The notes beneath the pieces were generated by a model that was not told the DNA's origin, made no database searches, and saw only the letters and a list, made by a program, of their open reading frames with translations. A program made the translations under genes and the position numbers. From the NCBI RefSeq assembly GCF_022605725.1, contig NC_065558.1:3844001-3908000 (forward strand): a stretch of DNA of 64,000 nt. Reading direction: 5' to 3'. The stretch comes from Anthonomus grandis grandis (Eukaryota; Arthropoda; Insecta; Coleoptera; Curculionidae). Shown here one piece after another: positions 12,044-21,727 of the stretch (its first letter is position 1; each line of letters starts with the position of its first letter).

Positions 12044-13262
12044 TAAAAATATGAGCAACCTCTAGTTATATCTCTAGAAGCTCCTACTTAATTTCCTCAT
12101 CCACTTTTGAGTCATGTTTACTACCTTCTAGTTATTTTTTTAAAAACCCCTAGTTTTTTTCATAATAAACTTTTTTATTTTAGCCACAATGCTATCGCAA
12201 ACTTTAACCGCTGCTTTTTCCTTATTTTCACTTTGAATTATGTAATTTTTTTAAAAAACCCGTAGTTTGTTTATCATAGAAATTTTTATTTTACGCTTTG
12301 AATTGTGTTCAATTTATCATAACCCGTTAGTCATTTTCTTAGAAACCTACTAAAAACTAGTTTTATGATGAACATTTTTGAGCATTTTGATAATTTATTT
12401 TATGAATAATGGACTACATTTTTTAATAATGTACGCACCGCAGTCTAATGCGTTGAATTACACAAGTTGGGTTAGATTGGGTTGGGTTGGGAATTTTCCT
12501 GCTACGAAATTCTATTTACATCAGGTCACACTTTTAAATCAAAGAATTGTTTTAGGAACCAGTATTGATTTTAATAAACACTCCTAATTTTTTTCAAGTA
12601 TAAAAACAGTATGTTTTCTAATATACTTTTATACATATTGAAAATACTAAAACCCTCTAGTTAAATTTGCAGAAGGCCCTAGTTTGTTCCTCTATACACT
12701 TTGGTGTCCAATGCATTACACATTGGACAACTCTAGTAATTTGTTTAGATACTCCTACTTCTAAAAATTTAAAATTGAATGTTCTTATATATTCATGCAT
12801 CGTGAAAAAACTAAGAGTTTCTAAAAAACACCACTAGGTTATCTCAGTAGTTGAAATAATAATGTCTATCATGAAACAAACTAGGGGTTTCTAAGAAAAT
12901 TACTAGCGGGTCATCATAAATTAAACATAATTCAAAGCGTATATTGGAAAATAACTAGTAGTTTCTAAAAACAAAATTTCCGGGTTATTTTAGTAGCTGA
13001 AATAAAAATTTCTATCATAAGACAAACTAGGGATTATTAAAAAAAACTACAAGCGTCATACATTGAACATAATTCAAAGAGTAAAATAGGAAAAAAGAGC
13101 GGTTAAAGTTTGCTATAGCATTGTGGCTAAAATAATAAGTTTATGTTAAAAAAACCAGAGGTTCTTAAAAAAATAACTAGAAGGTAAAACATAACTCAAA
13201 AGTGCATGAGGAAATAAACTAGGGGCTTCTACAGGTATAACTAGACGTTGCTCATGTTTTTG
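12044..13262. mobile_element. 1.2-kb foldback element with repetitive arms
   Basis: Sequence from 12051 (ATGAGCAACCTCTAGTT) reappears inverted at 13255. An internal block at 12181-12218 (CCACAATGCTATCGCAAAC) pairs with 13092-13132. The arms hold repeated phrases of the form CCCTAGTTTGTTTATCATAG plus AATTTTTATTTT, several in each direction. The block 12632-12715 is a direct copy of 12030-12120. No transposase or clear target duplication is visible. This resembles foldback-type elements whose arms grow by internal duplication. Confidence 0.75.
12469..12491 (+). other. G-quadruplex motif
   Basis: Four GGG runs at 12469, 12479, 12484 and 12489 are separated by loops of 7, 2 and 2 bases. This fits the usual G3N1-7 pattern. 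It lies in the loop region between the arms of the 12044-13262 foldback. GGGTTAG and GGGTT resemble telomere-type repeats, but there is only this one short run. Confidence 0.6.
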
Positions 13263-13367
13263 TGTTACTGAGGTGACAAATAGAGTCAGAAGTCTATTGG
13301 CTAAATTAAAAAAAAATTAACTTTAGACACATAAGTAAAATCTGTATTGTTGTGACGAATTCATAAT

Positions 13368-13592
13368 GAGTTACTTATTTTATTGGGTATTACGTCACTT
13401 ATAGCAAAAATCAATTTAAAAATTCCTATATATCTCACACGCTCGAAGAATTGAAAAGAAGAAGACAATAGACTTTTTCACGTATTTAAAAGAAATATGA
13501 AGTCAAACCTGTAATAATTACGTTCGATATACTTAATTTAATTTAGGTTTTTTACTATAAGTGACGTAATACCCAATAAAATAAGTAACTCT
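13368..13592. mobile_element. 225-bp palindromic miniature element
   Basis: A 37-bp arm at 13368-13404 (starts GAGTTACTTATTTTATTGGG, contains TACGTCACTTATAG) is repeated inverted and almost unchanged at 13555-13592. About 150 AT-rich bases lie between. No coding capacity. The length and near-perfect termini fit a MITE, but a clear target duplication was not found. Confidence 0.7.
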
Positions 13593-13873
13593 TAAGACAC
13601 ATATTTTGCTTTAGTACAACTGCACTAAATCTATGGACTTAGTGTAAGGAGTAAAATAAGGAATACATGTATTAAGGTAGTCCAGGAATGGTTATTAAAA
13701 ATAATCTTCGATAAAAATCGACTTATTCCTTCTTTTCAGTTTTACTAGTACAGGATGAGTTTTTCAAAGCGCGGAGTAGTATTATGCATTGATGATATTA
13801 TTTATCGATGACATGCTCCTGGACTATTATTTGGTTAAGCATTCTTCACATTTTAAAAATATTTTGGACTATA

Positions 13874-13933
13874 CAGGGTGTTCCGAAAAAGCAGGGCATT
13901 ACAAAAGTTAATTTTTTTAAATGGAACACCCTG
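13874..13933. mobile_element. 60-bp miniature element nested in the left terminal repeat
   Basis: It starts CAGGGTGTTCC and ends GGAACACCCTG, with TA on both sides. Little lies between the ends. The same unit is present in the other arm at 16103-16162, so it entered before the arms were last homogenised. Confidence 0.75.
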
Positions 13934-14176
13934 TATTGCAAAACATTTTTGAATTCTTTGCGTAATTACCAATCTTTTTTGATAATGGTTTAATATGCCA
14001 AAAATTAATAGTTTAGGAGATAAATCAAATTTTGTTAAAAATTTAGAATTTGCACGCATCTCTTTAATATTAAAATTTAGCACCTAAATTTTAAATACAG
14101 ACTTAATTTTTATCATCAGAAGTAAAATAAAGTTACTTTGATATGCGTCCTATGTAAAATTATGCATTTTGTTATA

Positions 14177-14254
14177 CAGGGTGTTTTTTTTGAAAGGCCA
14201 AACTTGCCCAACTTTAAATATAAAAATCTCTCTTATTTTAAATGAAACACCCTG
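14177..14254. mobile_element. 78-bp miniature element nested in the left terminal repeat
   Basis: It starts CAGGGTGTTTT and ends AAACACCCTG, with TA flanks at 14175-14176 and 14255-14256. The mirror copy is at 15783-15860. Confidence 0.75.
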
Positions 14255-14552
14255 TATATTTTCATGTCATCTAATAGCTTACTTAAGAGCCTATACATTT
14301 TATTAATAATGTCCTATCTCTATATCTAACAGTTTTTGGATATCATGGATTTTTCTGTTTTTCTCCTGTAAAAACTGACAATGCCGACTTAAAGTTTTGA
14401 AGCACCTCGTATTTTTTATGTATCCATCAAGGCGCCGTGGAAACAAATGAAAAAAATCTCAATAACAAAAAGACAGTTACATTGGTTAATTAGAGATTAA
14501 TAGTTAGATTTGTTTTAAGGTGTTTTTTAGATATTTGTTTTCAATATTAAAA

Positions 14553-15592
14553 ATGAATTATTCAAAAAATGAATTTATTGATATGATTTTTGTTTTGGGT
14601 GAAGCAAATAAAAATTGTCTGCTAGATCAAAGGTTATATAGAGAAAAATATCCTCAACGGCGCACACCCGATTCCCGCAGTTTTCGCGTTGTTATGGACC
14701 GATTTATGACGACTGGTAGCGTGGATCTGCCAAAACGTAATGTTGCTAATAGCAAAAGCAAATTGAGGAGGATCCCCACATTGGTAGCCGTAGGTTAGCC
14801 TTACTTTCTGATGTTTCGCAGACAACGGTAAACCGGACAACACGGAAATATAAATACCACCCATATCACATTAAGTTGCATCAAAAACTTCACAATCAAG
14901 ATTTTCAGCTACGTGTAACTTTTTGTGAATGGTTACTTCGCAAAATTGAAATTAATCCAAATTTTGTTAACTATATTATGTATTCCGACGAGGCGACATT
15001 TAAAAGCAATGGTGCTGTCAATAGGCATAATATGCACTATTATGCAACAGAGAACCCTCATTGGGTACGTGAGGTTCAGCACCAGAATCATTGGTCCCTT
15101 AATGTATGGTGCGGCATCCATAATAACCGTATAATTGGACCATATTTTTTTAATGAACCTTTGAATGGGCATTCATATCGAGTATTTTTACAGCAGCAAT
15201 TGCCTGAATTATTAGAAGAAGTCAATCTCCAGGAACGGCAAAGTATGTGGTTTCAACAAGATGGTGCGCCTCCCCATTTTCATCGTGCAGTAAGGGAATA
15301 TTTGGATCAAGAATATCCTCAAAGATGGATTGGTGGCGGAGAATTTGTTGCATGGCCGCCAAGGTCTTGCGATCTTACGCCGCTAGGTTTCTTTCTGTGG
15401 GGTTATCTCAAAGATAAAGTCTATGCAACAAAACCAACTACAAGGGAGGATATGATTATTAGAATTAGGGATGCCTGTCAAACCGTAACACCAGGAATGT
15501 TATACCATGTTCGACAAAATATAATTAAAAGAATTAATATTTGTATCGAACAAGGAGGACATATCTTTGAACATTTGTTGAACAGAAATTAA
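14553..15592 (+). pseudogene. Mariner-like (DUF4817-type) transposase, frameshifted and with a lost catalytic residue
   Basis: The first ATG of the likely protein is at 14553 (MNYSKNEFIDMIFVLGEANK). The N-terminal part resembles the DUF4817 helix-turn-helix region of insect transposases and runs to 14798. The frame then changes near 14755-14765. The other frame is already open there (IEEDPHIGSRRLALLSDVSQ), continues past 14876 and ends at 15592. The catalytic core shows SDEATF (first Asp), WCGI, FQQDGAPPHFH (second Asp) and WPPRSCDLTPLGFFLWGYLK. Related proteins have DLTPLDFFLW at the last motif; Gly replaces the third catalytic Asp, explained by one GAT-to-GGT change. It ends with GGHIFEHLL, typical of the family. 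One frameshift plus the lost Asp means it cannot be active. Confidence 0.92.
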
Positions 15593-15782
15593 CTTTTATT
15601 ATATAAAAATAAGTGAATTTAATAAAAAGAAACGTCCATGAATTTGTTTCATTTTATAAGAAAAAAATAACATGAAATGAAGAAATATAAGTATATTTCA
15701 AAAACTATTAGAGATAGGGATAGAATATTATTAATAAAATGTATAGGCTCTTAAGTAAGCTATTAGATGACATGAAAATATA

Positions 15783-15860
15783 CAGGGTGTTTCATTTAAA
15801 ATAAGAGAGATTTTTATATTTAAAGTTGGGCAAGTTTGGCCTTTCAAAAAAAACACCCTG
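15783..15860. mobile_element. 78-bp miniature element nested in the right terminal repeat
   Basis: Mirror copy of 14177-14254, again bounded by CAGGGTGTT / AACACCCTG and TA dinucleotides. Confidence 0.75.
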
Positions 15861-16102
15861 TATAACAAAATGAATAATTTTACATAGCACGCATATCAAA
15901 GTAACTTTATTTTACTTCTGATGATAAAAATTAAGTCTGTATTTAAAATTTAGGTGCTAAATTTTAATATTAAAGAGATGCTGCAAATTCTAAATTTTTA
16001 ACAAAATTTGATTTATCTCCTAAACTATTAATTTTTGGCATATTAAACCATTATCAAAAAAGATTGGTAATTACGCAAAGAATTCAAAAATGTTTTGCAA
16101 TA

Positions 16103-16162
16103 CAGGGTGTTCCATTTAAAAAAATTAACTTTTGTAATGCCCTGCTTTTTCGGAACACCCTG
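16103..16162. mobile_element. 60-bp miniature element nested in the right terminal repeat
   Basis: Mirror copy of 13874-13933, bounded by CAGGGTGTTCC / GGAACACCCTG and TA dinucleotides. Confidence 0.75.
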
Positions 16163-16282
16163 TATAGTCCAAAATATTTTTAAAATGTGAAGAATGCTTA
16201 ACCAAATAATAGTCCAGGAGCATCGATAAATAATATCATCAATGCATAATACTACTCCGCGCTTTGAAAAACTCGCCCTGTA

Positions 16283-17910
16283 CAATAGATTTACAATAGT
16301 GATATGCTCAAAAATTCCTTATAAATCTGCACATTTAATATCATACCATCATTAAATTTGAAATTTAAATTGCACCATTTCACATTGTCTTAATTCAACC
16401 GATAAAAAAGCCAATATTCAACCTCAATAAAAGGGACACTTACTAAACGGCCAAAGTAAAAAGGCATTTCCATCAACCGCTCATTCCGTAAATAAGGGTT
16501 TTTTCTTCTCACTTTAAGTGTTCAATTTAGAGCCGATGGAAGTTGCGGATATCAAACTTGAGTTGATATAGCCACATCAATCACCATAATTGCTTTCTCA
16601 ATTCCCTTTTGAGGTTTCGGTGCCGTTTCGAGAAGCTCGAAAACCCGTGAAGAAAAAAATCATTATTTATTTTACAGTGAGTTTAAAAAAAAATTGATAT
16701 ATCCATTACTATCAATAACAAGGGTCTGATATACATTTTAATTTCGGAAATAGCCAGGAAAATAAGTTCCGCGGAAAAGCGCTCGGTTTATTAATAACTT
16801 TGGAAAATTTCCGGTGCTATTAACGTTATATTTAAAATGCCCCGTTTTTAATGAGATTTACATAAAACTTTTCTGATAGCGGACCCCAGAAACTTTCTCG
16901 CTACTTCTAGTTTAATTCAGCCTCCCCCCGACTTGGAAATTTGCCCTGTAAATTATTGGATTAAATAGTTTTTTAAAAAGGGCGAGGGCAAAGGAAAAAA
17001 TTAAGAGCAAATTGTTCTGAAAGTTTACTCTTTTTTTTTTTAGTTTTTTCCCATAAAGTGACTTTTTTTTTCTGCAGGAAACATAGGAAAAGATTTCTGG
17101 AATTTGTGTTATGAGAAATGCAAACCTGTTGTTTATTACCTTGATTTTATTGGTTAGGCAAGGACTTTTAAAATACGCCATAAAATGCATTTTTTTTTAG
17201 TAGTTAAGAAGGTAATTTTATTTACGTTGTTAAGGGTTGAGCTTATACTATACAAACTTTATAGCATGTAATTTAAAGATAGCTTTTTGACTTTGTGCAC
17301 CACTATAACCCTTTTTTAAAGGTTTATTACAAGTTTTATATACTTTCACTTAAAACTTGCTTGCTTTTAGGTCCAAATGAAACGCTCTACTACTGTCTAA
17401 ATCTACTTAACTTTCTATTTTTGTACTTTATTTTATTTGAGAGCTATAACTTTTTAATGATTTTTTATGAGATTCTAAAATCGATAGTAAAGTCTTGAGA
17501 TCTGCATTTATAGCAACCTGTTTCACCCAAGTCCGAAATTTAGAAAGGATCTTTTGGGTCATCTTGTCCTACCTAAATATCAATTTTAAATTATATTCGA
17601 ATAATATATAACCGTAATAGAGTAAGATATCACTATTTTTTTAAAACACATCAAAATATTTAAAGAAATAATTTAGGGTTAAAAAAATTATATCTGAAAA
17701 TTAAGTTTTAATTAAATCGAAACAATAGCTAACGCTATTAGTTATAGTGTTTTCTTAATCCTGGTTATGTCCAAAATTAAAAAAAAATCATGAACATCTA
17801 GTAGAGAGTCATTTCCTATTTAGTAAATAGACCGCAATTTGAGGACTTCAATAACTTTCAATTACTAGAGTTTATGAATGTTATATTAACAGACTCCCAA
17901 TTAATTTTCA
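16283..17910. other. Spacer, no gene seen
   Basis: Unique-looking sequence, moderately AT-rich at 16300-16900 and very AT-rich after that. The open frames on either strand look like chance frames and match nothing I know. Confidence 0.45.
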
Positions 17911-17920
17911 CAAATGTAAG

Positions 17921-18260
17921 ATGTCAATTTCCTTGCTAAAAGATGAGATTGGCTTGGGTTACGCAATAAATGATACCACATTTCTAAATTATGAAGGGAT
18001 CTGTGATGATAAAAAGATTACCTTCAATACTAATTTACATATCATCATAAGATTATCTTTAAAGACTCTAGGCTTTATTTTAAGATCAACAGAACTATTT
18101 CCTAATACTTCAAGCAGGACAATTTTGTTTAACTCTAGTATAATCACACTTACTGTATGCTTTTCTATTGTGGTTTCCTTATGCAGTGTATGGTCATAGG
18201 CTCCAATCAGTTCATTGAAAATTCTACTAATATATTTGTTTCAGGTTGGATGTTGTATAC
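17921..18260 (+). pseudogene. LINE reverse transcriptase C-terminal fragment
   Basis: The plus-strand frame contains DDKKITFNTNLHIII followed by LSLKTLGFILRSTELFPNTS. This resembles the region after the YADD box in CR1/Jockey-type LINEs, where sequences like GIYFDKKLTFN and SLKTLGFI are common. A further stretch CSVWS fits the next conserved block (..CSVVWSP..). A frameshift near 18195 is needed to continue into SNQFIENSTNIF. No endonuclease or catalytic motif remains. Confidence 0.6.
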
Positions 18261-18474
18261 CTAAATCTGTCGATATTTTAATATTTGACTTATTATTCTA
18301 GGATTTGTTTCCTGTTGAATAACAAAACTTTGAATATATAAATATTATTCGAAAGTATAAATATTCTTGCACTTGGTTCAGAGTAAGTACTAATGACGCC
18401 ATTTTACTATCATGCTTAAAAACATGAATGAGTTAAGGTCATTGTATCTTAGCAGTAAATGTTTCTTGTTTTCT

Positions 18475-18800
18475 TTATCTTTATACAGTGGTCATAGTTT
18501 TTATACATACTTGTATCTCTATACAGTGGCTGTATATGACTGACATGCTTTCAAGCATGAATGAAGCTTTCAAACAAAAACTGACATAACTGAATTGATT
18601 GTCGAACAACAACGTAATGGCTTATGCAATTAACTTCTTTAATTATGTAGAATTTTGCTTTTTCCACGCATGTTCAGAAAGTTTTGACCATTAGTTACAA
18701 TAAACAATTTTGGTGACTAATTGAGATCTCTTATATTCATTGAAATTGTCTATTGAGTGAAAATCAATATCTAGATCTTTACCTTTATCCATTTTTTTCC
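18475..18800 (+). repeat. Dispersed repeat, copy 1
   Basis: Contains CATGCTTTCAAGCATG, a perfect 16-bp hairpin except for the central bases, then TTGATTGTCGAACAACAACG, TTTGCTTTTTCCACGCATGT and a TTTTGGTGACTAATTGAGA-like phrase. Two more copies lie at 22614-22950 and 23438-23770. The pogo transposon interrupts the repeat complex just downstream. Confidence 0.75.
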
Positions 18801-18855
18801 ATTATTTTGTGTAGAGTTGTCAAAAAGACTCTTGATAAACGGGTATATTGATATA

Positions 18856-18880
18856 CCGTCAAACGGGGTTAAGTGAATCA
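18856..18880 (+). repeat. Left terminal inverted repeat of the pogo element
   Basis: 25 bp, matching the reverse complement of 21703-21727 with one mismatch (ACGGGG against ATGGGG). Confidence 0.93.
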
Positions 18881-18884
18881 TAGT

Positions 18885-18899
18885 GGGTAAAATGAATTA
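18885..18899 (+). promoter_or_regulatory. Subterminal transposase-site candidate
   Basis: GGGTAAAATGAATTA, related to the GGGGTTAAGTGAATCA portion of the terminal repeat. Similar sites recur at 19250-19264, 21459-21473, 21514-21528 and 21538-21552. Confidence 0.5.
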
Positions 18900-19249
18900 A
18901 TCGGGTATTTCCGCAAAAAAGTCGATCCCGTCGCAGACCTGCCCCATATAGTGACATTATTGCATCGAGATGACCTCGTTAGTATGTCTTTGTATGTGGT
19001 AGGGTGTGTTTCGCTGCTCAAAAAAATACACGTGAGTACCATAACGACATGTTCCGGTTAAACGATTTTTTTGTATTTTACAAAATTTTGGAAACGATTG
19101 GTTGCGGAAGTAATCAATATTAATATTTATTTACTTGAATGTAATTAATGTGTTTATTAGACATTAATAAACAAATTTGTGCTTAATTTTTGGTAAATTT
19201 TTTTTTGTTGAATTTTAGCATTTTTTTTTTCTAAGATGGTAACTTTAAT

Positions 19250-19264
19250 GGGTAAAATGAATCA
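19250..19264 (+). promoter_or_regulatory. Subterminal transposase-site candidate
   Basis: GGGTAAAATGAATCA lies upstream of the transposase start. It could bind the transposase and so couple binding to its own expression; this is inference from position and sequence only. Confidence 0.45.
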
Positions 19265-19366
19265 TTTAAGTGTCGCTGTAAATTTATGATTAAATTTTTT
19301 AGAACTTTTTTTTTAAATAATTTTTTATATAAGAAATATTTTTTTATTAGTTTTGGTCTTTTTAGC

Positions 19367-21214
19367 ATGCCGAGAATTTACAAAAAAAAATTGGGGCCGC
19401 AGGGAAAATGTAACTACGATCAAGAATATGTTCGTCGAGCAGTGGCAGCGGTTAGACGAGGTGATATGTCCATGAGACAAGCATCTGAAAGATTTGGTGT
19501 ACCTTTCAGTACCATTCAAAGAAGATATCATGGCAAACATTCTTTAAAATATGGTCGACAGCCTGTACTAAGTGGTGAGCAAGAGCTAAGACTAAAGGAG
19601 ACAATCAAAATTTGCGCCGACTGGGGATTCCCATTAAAAAGTACAGATGTTAGAGCAATTGTGCAACAATATCTAAATAGACTAGGAGTAAGGGATTCCA
19701 GATTTAAAGAAAATATGCCAGGGATGGACTGGTTCAAAAGTTTTATGAGCAGAAATAAAGACCTTACCGTTAAGTTGGCTGAAAATACAAAACGCGTTAG
19801 AGGTGCATTAACCCGCGAGGTTATTCAAAAATATTTTGAAAACTTGCAGGTCACGTTGAAAGATGTCCCTGCTCAAAATATTATCAATTACGACGAGACC
19901 AATTTTGTGGATGATCCCGGGTCGGCTAAAGTAATTACAAAAAGAGGTGCAAAGCATGCCCATAGGTTAATAGACTCCTCAAAGACCAGCACAACTGTGA
20001 TGTTTGCAATAGCCGCTGATGGAACATTGCTGCCTCCATATACGGTATACAAGGCAAAACATTCCTATGATGGTTGGACAGAGGGAGGAATTGAAGGAGC
20101 AAGATATAACAGAAGCATGAGTGGATGGTTTGACTCTGATATATTTGAGGACTGGTTTAAGACAACTGTCATGCCTTATTTTCGAAAGCTTGCTGAGCGT
20201 AAAGTTTTAATAGGCGATAACTTAAATTGCCACATTACCACTAATGTCGTACAGCAATGTGAGAATAATGAAATTGATTTTGTCTTACTCCCTCCCAATT
20301 CAACTCATTTGCTTCAACCGCTCGATGTCGCGTATTTTAGGCCTTTAAAAGCTGCATGGAGATCCACCTTGGAACAATGGAAACTAAAACACCGTGGAGT
20401 CATTCCTAAAACGAAGTTTCCAAGGCTGCTAAGACAGAGTGTGGAAAAGGTTGGCATAAAGTCGAAAGAAAATTCCATTGCTGGTTTTAAGGCATGTGGA
20501 ATTTTTCCGCTCGATCCCAACAAAGTTTTAAATAAAATTCCACGAAATTTACACATCGATGAAAATGGTGAGAATAATGATCAGGCCTGGAGTAACACAA
20601 TAATCAGTCACCTAAAAAATTTAAAAACTACCCCGAATCAATCAACAAAGAGAGGAAAAAAAATTATTATCGAGGCTGGCAAAAGTGTGTCAAGTCAAAG
20701 TTTATTATCAACGATAATAGATAAAACACCCACAAAAAAATCATCAAAAAAAAACATGAAAAAAAACGAAAGAAGAGCCCTGGAAATATCGGATGATGAG
20801 TTAGATCGAGAGTTAGATGAAGAATTTTCCCTAAGTGATTTCGAAAATATTGTTGAAAACTTTGACGAGTTTGATCCAAATCCGTCGACATCGAATGATG
20901 ATACTTACATGATCGACACAGACTTATCCATGGAGCCAAGGATTGGGGAGTTTATTATTGCAAAGTTTCCAACCGAGAAACGAGATCGATTGTTTGTTGG
21001 CAAAATCGAGAATTGTTCAAAGAAAAAAGAATTTACTATAAATGCCATAAGAAAAAAGGGAAACTCGGAAAAGGGGTATTTTGTTTATCCAGAAATACAG
21101 GACCTTTGCCTAATAAGCCAAGACCAAATTATTAGAAAACTGCGTCAAAAGTCTTTCAAGAGGGGTAAATTTGTTTTTAACTTAGACAACGACGAATTTA
21201 AAAAGTTGGAGTAA
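19367..21214 (+). CDS. Pogo/Tigger transposase, intact (615 aa)
   Basis: DDE transposase that cuts and rejoins the element's own ends at TA sites. I start it at ATG 19367 (MPRIYKKK), the usual kind of start in insect pogo-like proteins. An in-frame ATG at 19286 would add 27 Phe-rich residues, and the TTTTTAG just before 19367 looks like a splice acceptor. Residues about 15-55 form a psq-type helix-turn-helix (AVAAVRRGDMSMRQASERFG). About 65-140 resemble a CENP-B-type DNA-binding domain (MPGMDWFKSFMSRN). The DDE domain shows D176 in NYDETN, D284 in GDNLNCH and D320 in LLQPLDVAYF, leaving 35 residues between the last two. A Lys-rich stretch and a Ser/Asp/Glu-rich stretch follow, then a C-terminal block containing GEFIIAKFPTEKR. 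No stop or frameshift. It has no operon-like neighbours and is the only gene of the transposon. Confidence 0.95.
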   Translation: MPRIYKKKLGPQGKCNYDQEYVRRAVAAVRRGDMSMRQASERFGVPFSTIQRRYHGKHSLKYGRQPVLSGEQELRLKETIKICADWGFPLKSTDVRAIVQQYLNRLGVRDSRFKENMPGMDWFKSFMSRNKDLTVKLAENTKRVRGALTREVIQKYFENLQVTLKDVPAQNIINYDETNFVDDPGSAKVITKRGAKHAHRLIDSSKTSTTVMFAIAADGTLLPPYTVYKAKHSYDGWTEGGIEGARYNRSMSGWFDSDIFEDWFKTTVMPYFRKLAERKVLIGDNLNCHITTNVVQQCENNEIDFVLLPPNSTHLLQPLDVAYFRPLKAAWRSTLEQWKLKHRGVIPKTKFPRLLRQSVEKVGIKSKENSIAGFKACGIFPLDPNKVLNKIPRNLHIDENGENNDQAWSNTIISHLKNLKTTPNQSTKRGKKIIIEAGKSVSSQSLLSTIIDKTPTKKSSKKNMKKNERRALEISDDELDRELDEEFSLSDFENIVENFDEFDPNPSTSNDDTYMIDTDLSMEPRIGEFIIAKFPTEKRDRLFVGKIENCSKKKEFTINAIRKKGNSEKGYFVYPEIQDLCLISQDQIIRKLRQKSFKRGKFVFNLDNDEFKKLE

Positions 21215-21395
21215 TTTCTTTTTTGTTAATTTTCCTATGTTTTGTATGTAGACTTAAGTTTTTTTTACCAAGAGTGCCATTTTTGTTTAAAGAAAAGTTC
21301 CTAAGTTTGTTGTTTTTATAAAGCCTTAATATTCTGTGATAGAATGTGTTATAGAATAAGACTTTGTTACTTAATCTTACTTTTGTTACCTTTAG

Positions 21396-21401
21396 AATAA
21401 A
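21396..21401 (+). promoter_or_regulatory. Polyadenylation signal for the pogo transposase
   Basis: AATAAA about 180 bases after the stop codon and still inside the element, followed by a T-rich stretch. Confidence 0.6.
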
Positions 21402-21458
21402 GAATTTGTTTTTTTTAAGTGTTTTTTTCCGTTTAAATCTTCTTTTTTTATTTTTTGT

Positions 21459-21552
21459 TGATTCATTTTACCCACATTATGTTTAAAGTGAATTTTACAG
21501 CACTTCTAATACATGATTCACTTTACCCCAAACCGGAGGGTAAAGTGAATCA
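21459..21552. promoter_or_regulatory. Cluster of subterminal transposase-site candidates
   Basis: TGATTCATTTTACCC at 21459, TGATTCACTTTACCC at 21514 and its inverse GGGTAAAGTGAATCA at 21538. The last two form a palindrome with a 9-base spacer. All resemble the inner half of the terminal repeat. Confidence 0.55.
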
Positions 21553-21702
21553 GACTTTATCAAAAAAAATGGAGGACTTCCCATGCTTAAATGCTTACAA
21601 GTTTTAACAAAATCTTTTAAGACGTTTACCAGAATCTACAATATTTTTTACATATTTTTTAATTTAATACTTTGGCAGAAAAACGAAAAAAACCACTTAT
21701 TT

Positions 21703-21727
21703 TGATTCACTTAACCCCATTTGACGG
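21703..21727 (-). repeat. Right terminal inverted repeat of the pogo element
   Basis: Inverted partner of 18856-18880; TA follows at 21728-21729. Confidence 0.93.

Larger units (their letters stand above)
13751..14337 (+). repeat. Left terminal inverted repeat of the mariner-like element
   Basis: Matches the reverse complement of 15700-16280 nearly base for base. The two copies even encode the same 61-residue chance open frame (13808-13993 plus strand and part of 16043-16285 minus strand). Such similarity points to recent formation or gene conversion between the arms. Confidence 0.93.
13751..16280 (+). mobile_element. 2530-bp mariner-like transposon with very long terminal repeats
   Basis: The element starts CAGGATGAGTTTTTC at 13751 and ends with the matching GAAAAACTCGCCCTG at 16280. 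TA lies immediately outside each end (13749-13750 and 16281-16282), as expected for Tc1/mariner integration. The terminal inverted repeats are about 585 bp each. Between them is a transposase of about 346 codons, broken by a frameshift. Each terminal repeat contains two small TA-flanked elements with the same kind of ends. Confidence 0.92.
15700..16280 (-). repeat. Right terminal inverted repeat of the mariner-like element
   Basis: Inverted copy of 13751-14337. Small differences include GGGCGAG at the outer end where the left has GGATGAG, and a few substitutions near the inner border. Confidence 0.93.
18856..21727 (+). mobile_element. Complete pogo/Tigger-type DNA transposon, 2872 bp
   Basis: The terminal inverted repeats start CCGTCAAACGGGG at 18856 and end CCCCATTTGACGG at 21727, 25 bp with one mismatch. 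TA lies outside each end (18854-18855 and 21728-21729). It contains one intact transposase frame, a polyadenylation signal and several subterminal repeats of the end motif. It sits inside the dispersed repeat complex; copies of that repeat without the transposon at 22381-22412 and 22142-22175 show the uninterrupted target. Intact ends plus an intact frame make it a candidate autonomous element. Confidence 0.95.

Noticed and set aside
12464..12491. Telomere-like GGGTTAG/GGGTT run
   Set aside because: Too short and irregular for an interstitial telomere; kept only as a G-quadruplex motif.
13808..13993. 61-codon open frame repeated at 16043-16285
   Set aside because: Both are translations of the two arms of the mariner-like element; identity reflects the inverted repeat, not protein conservation.
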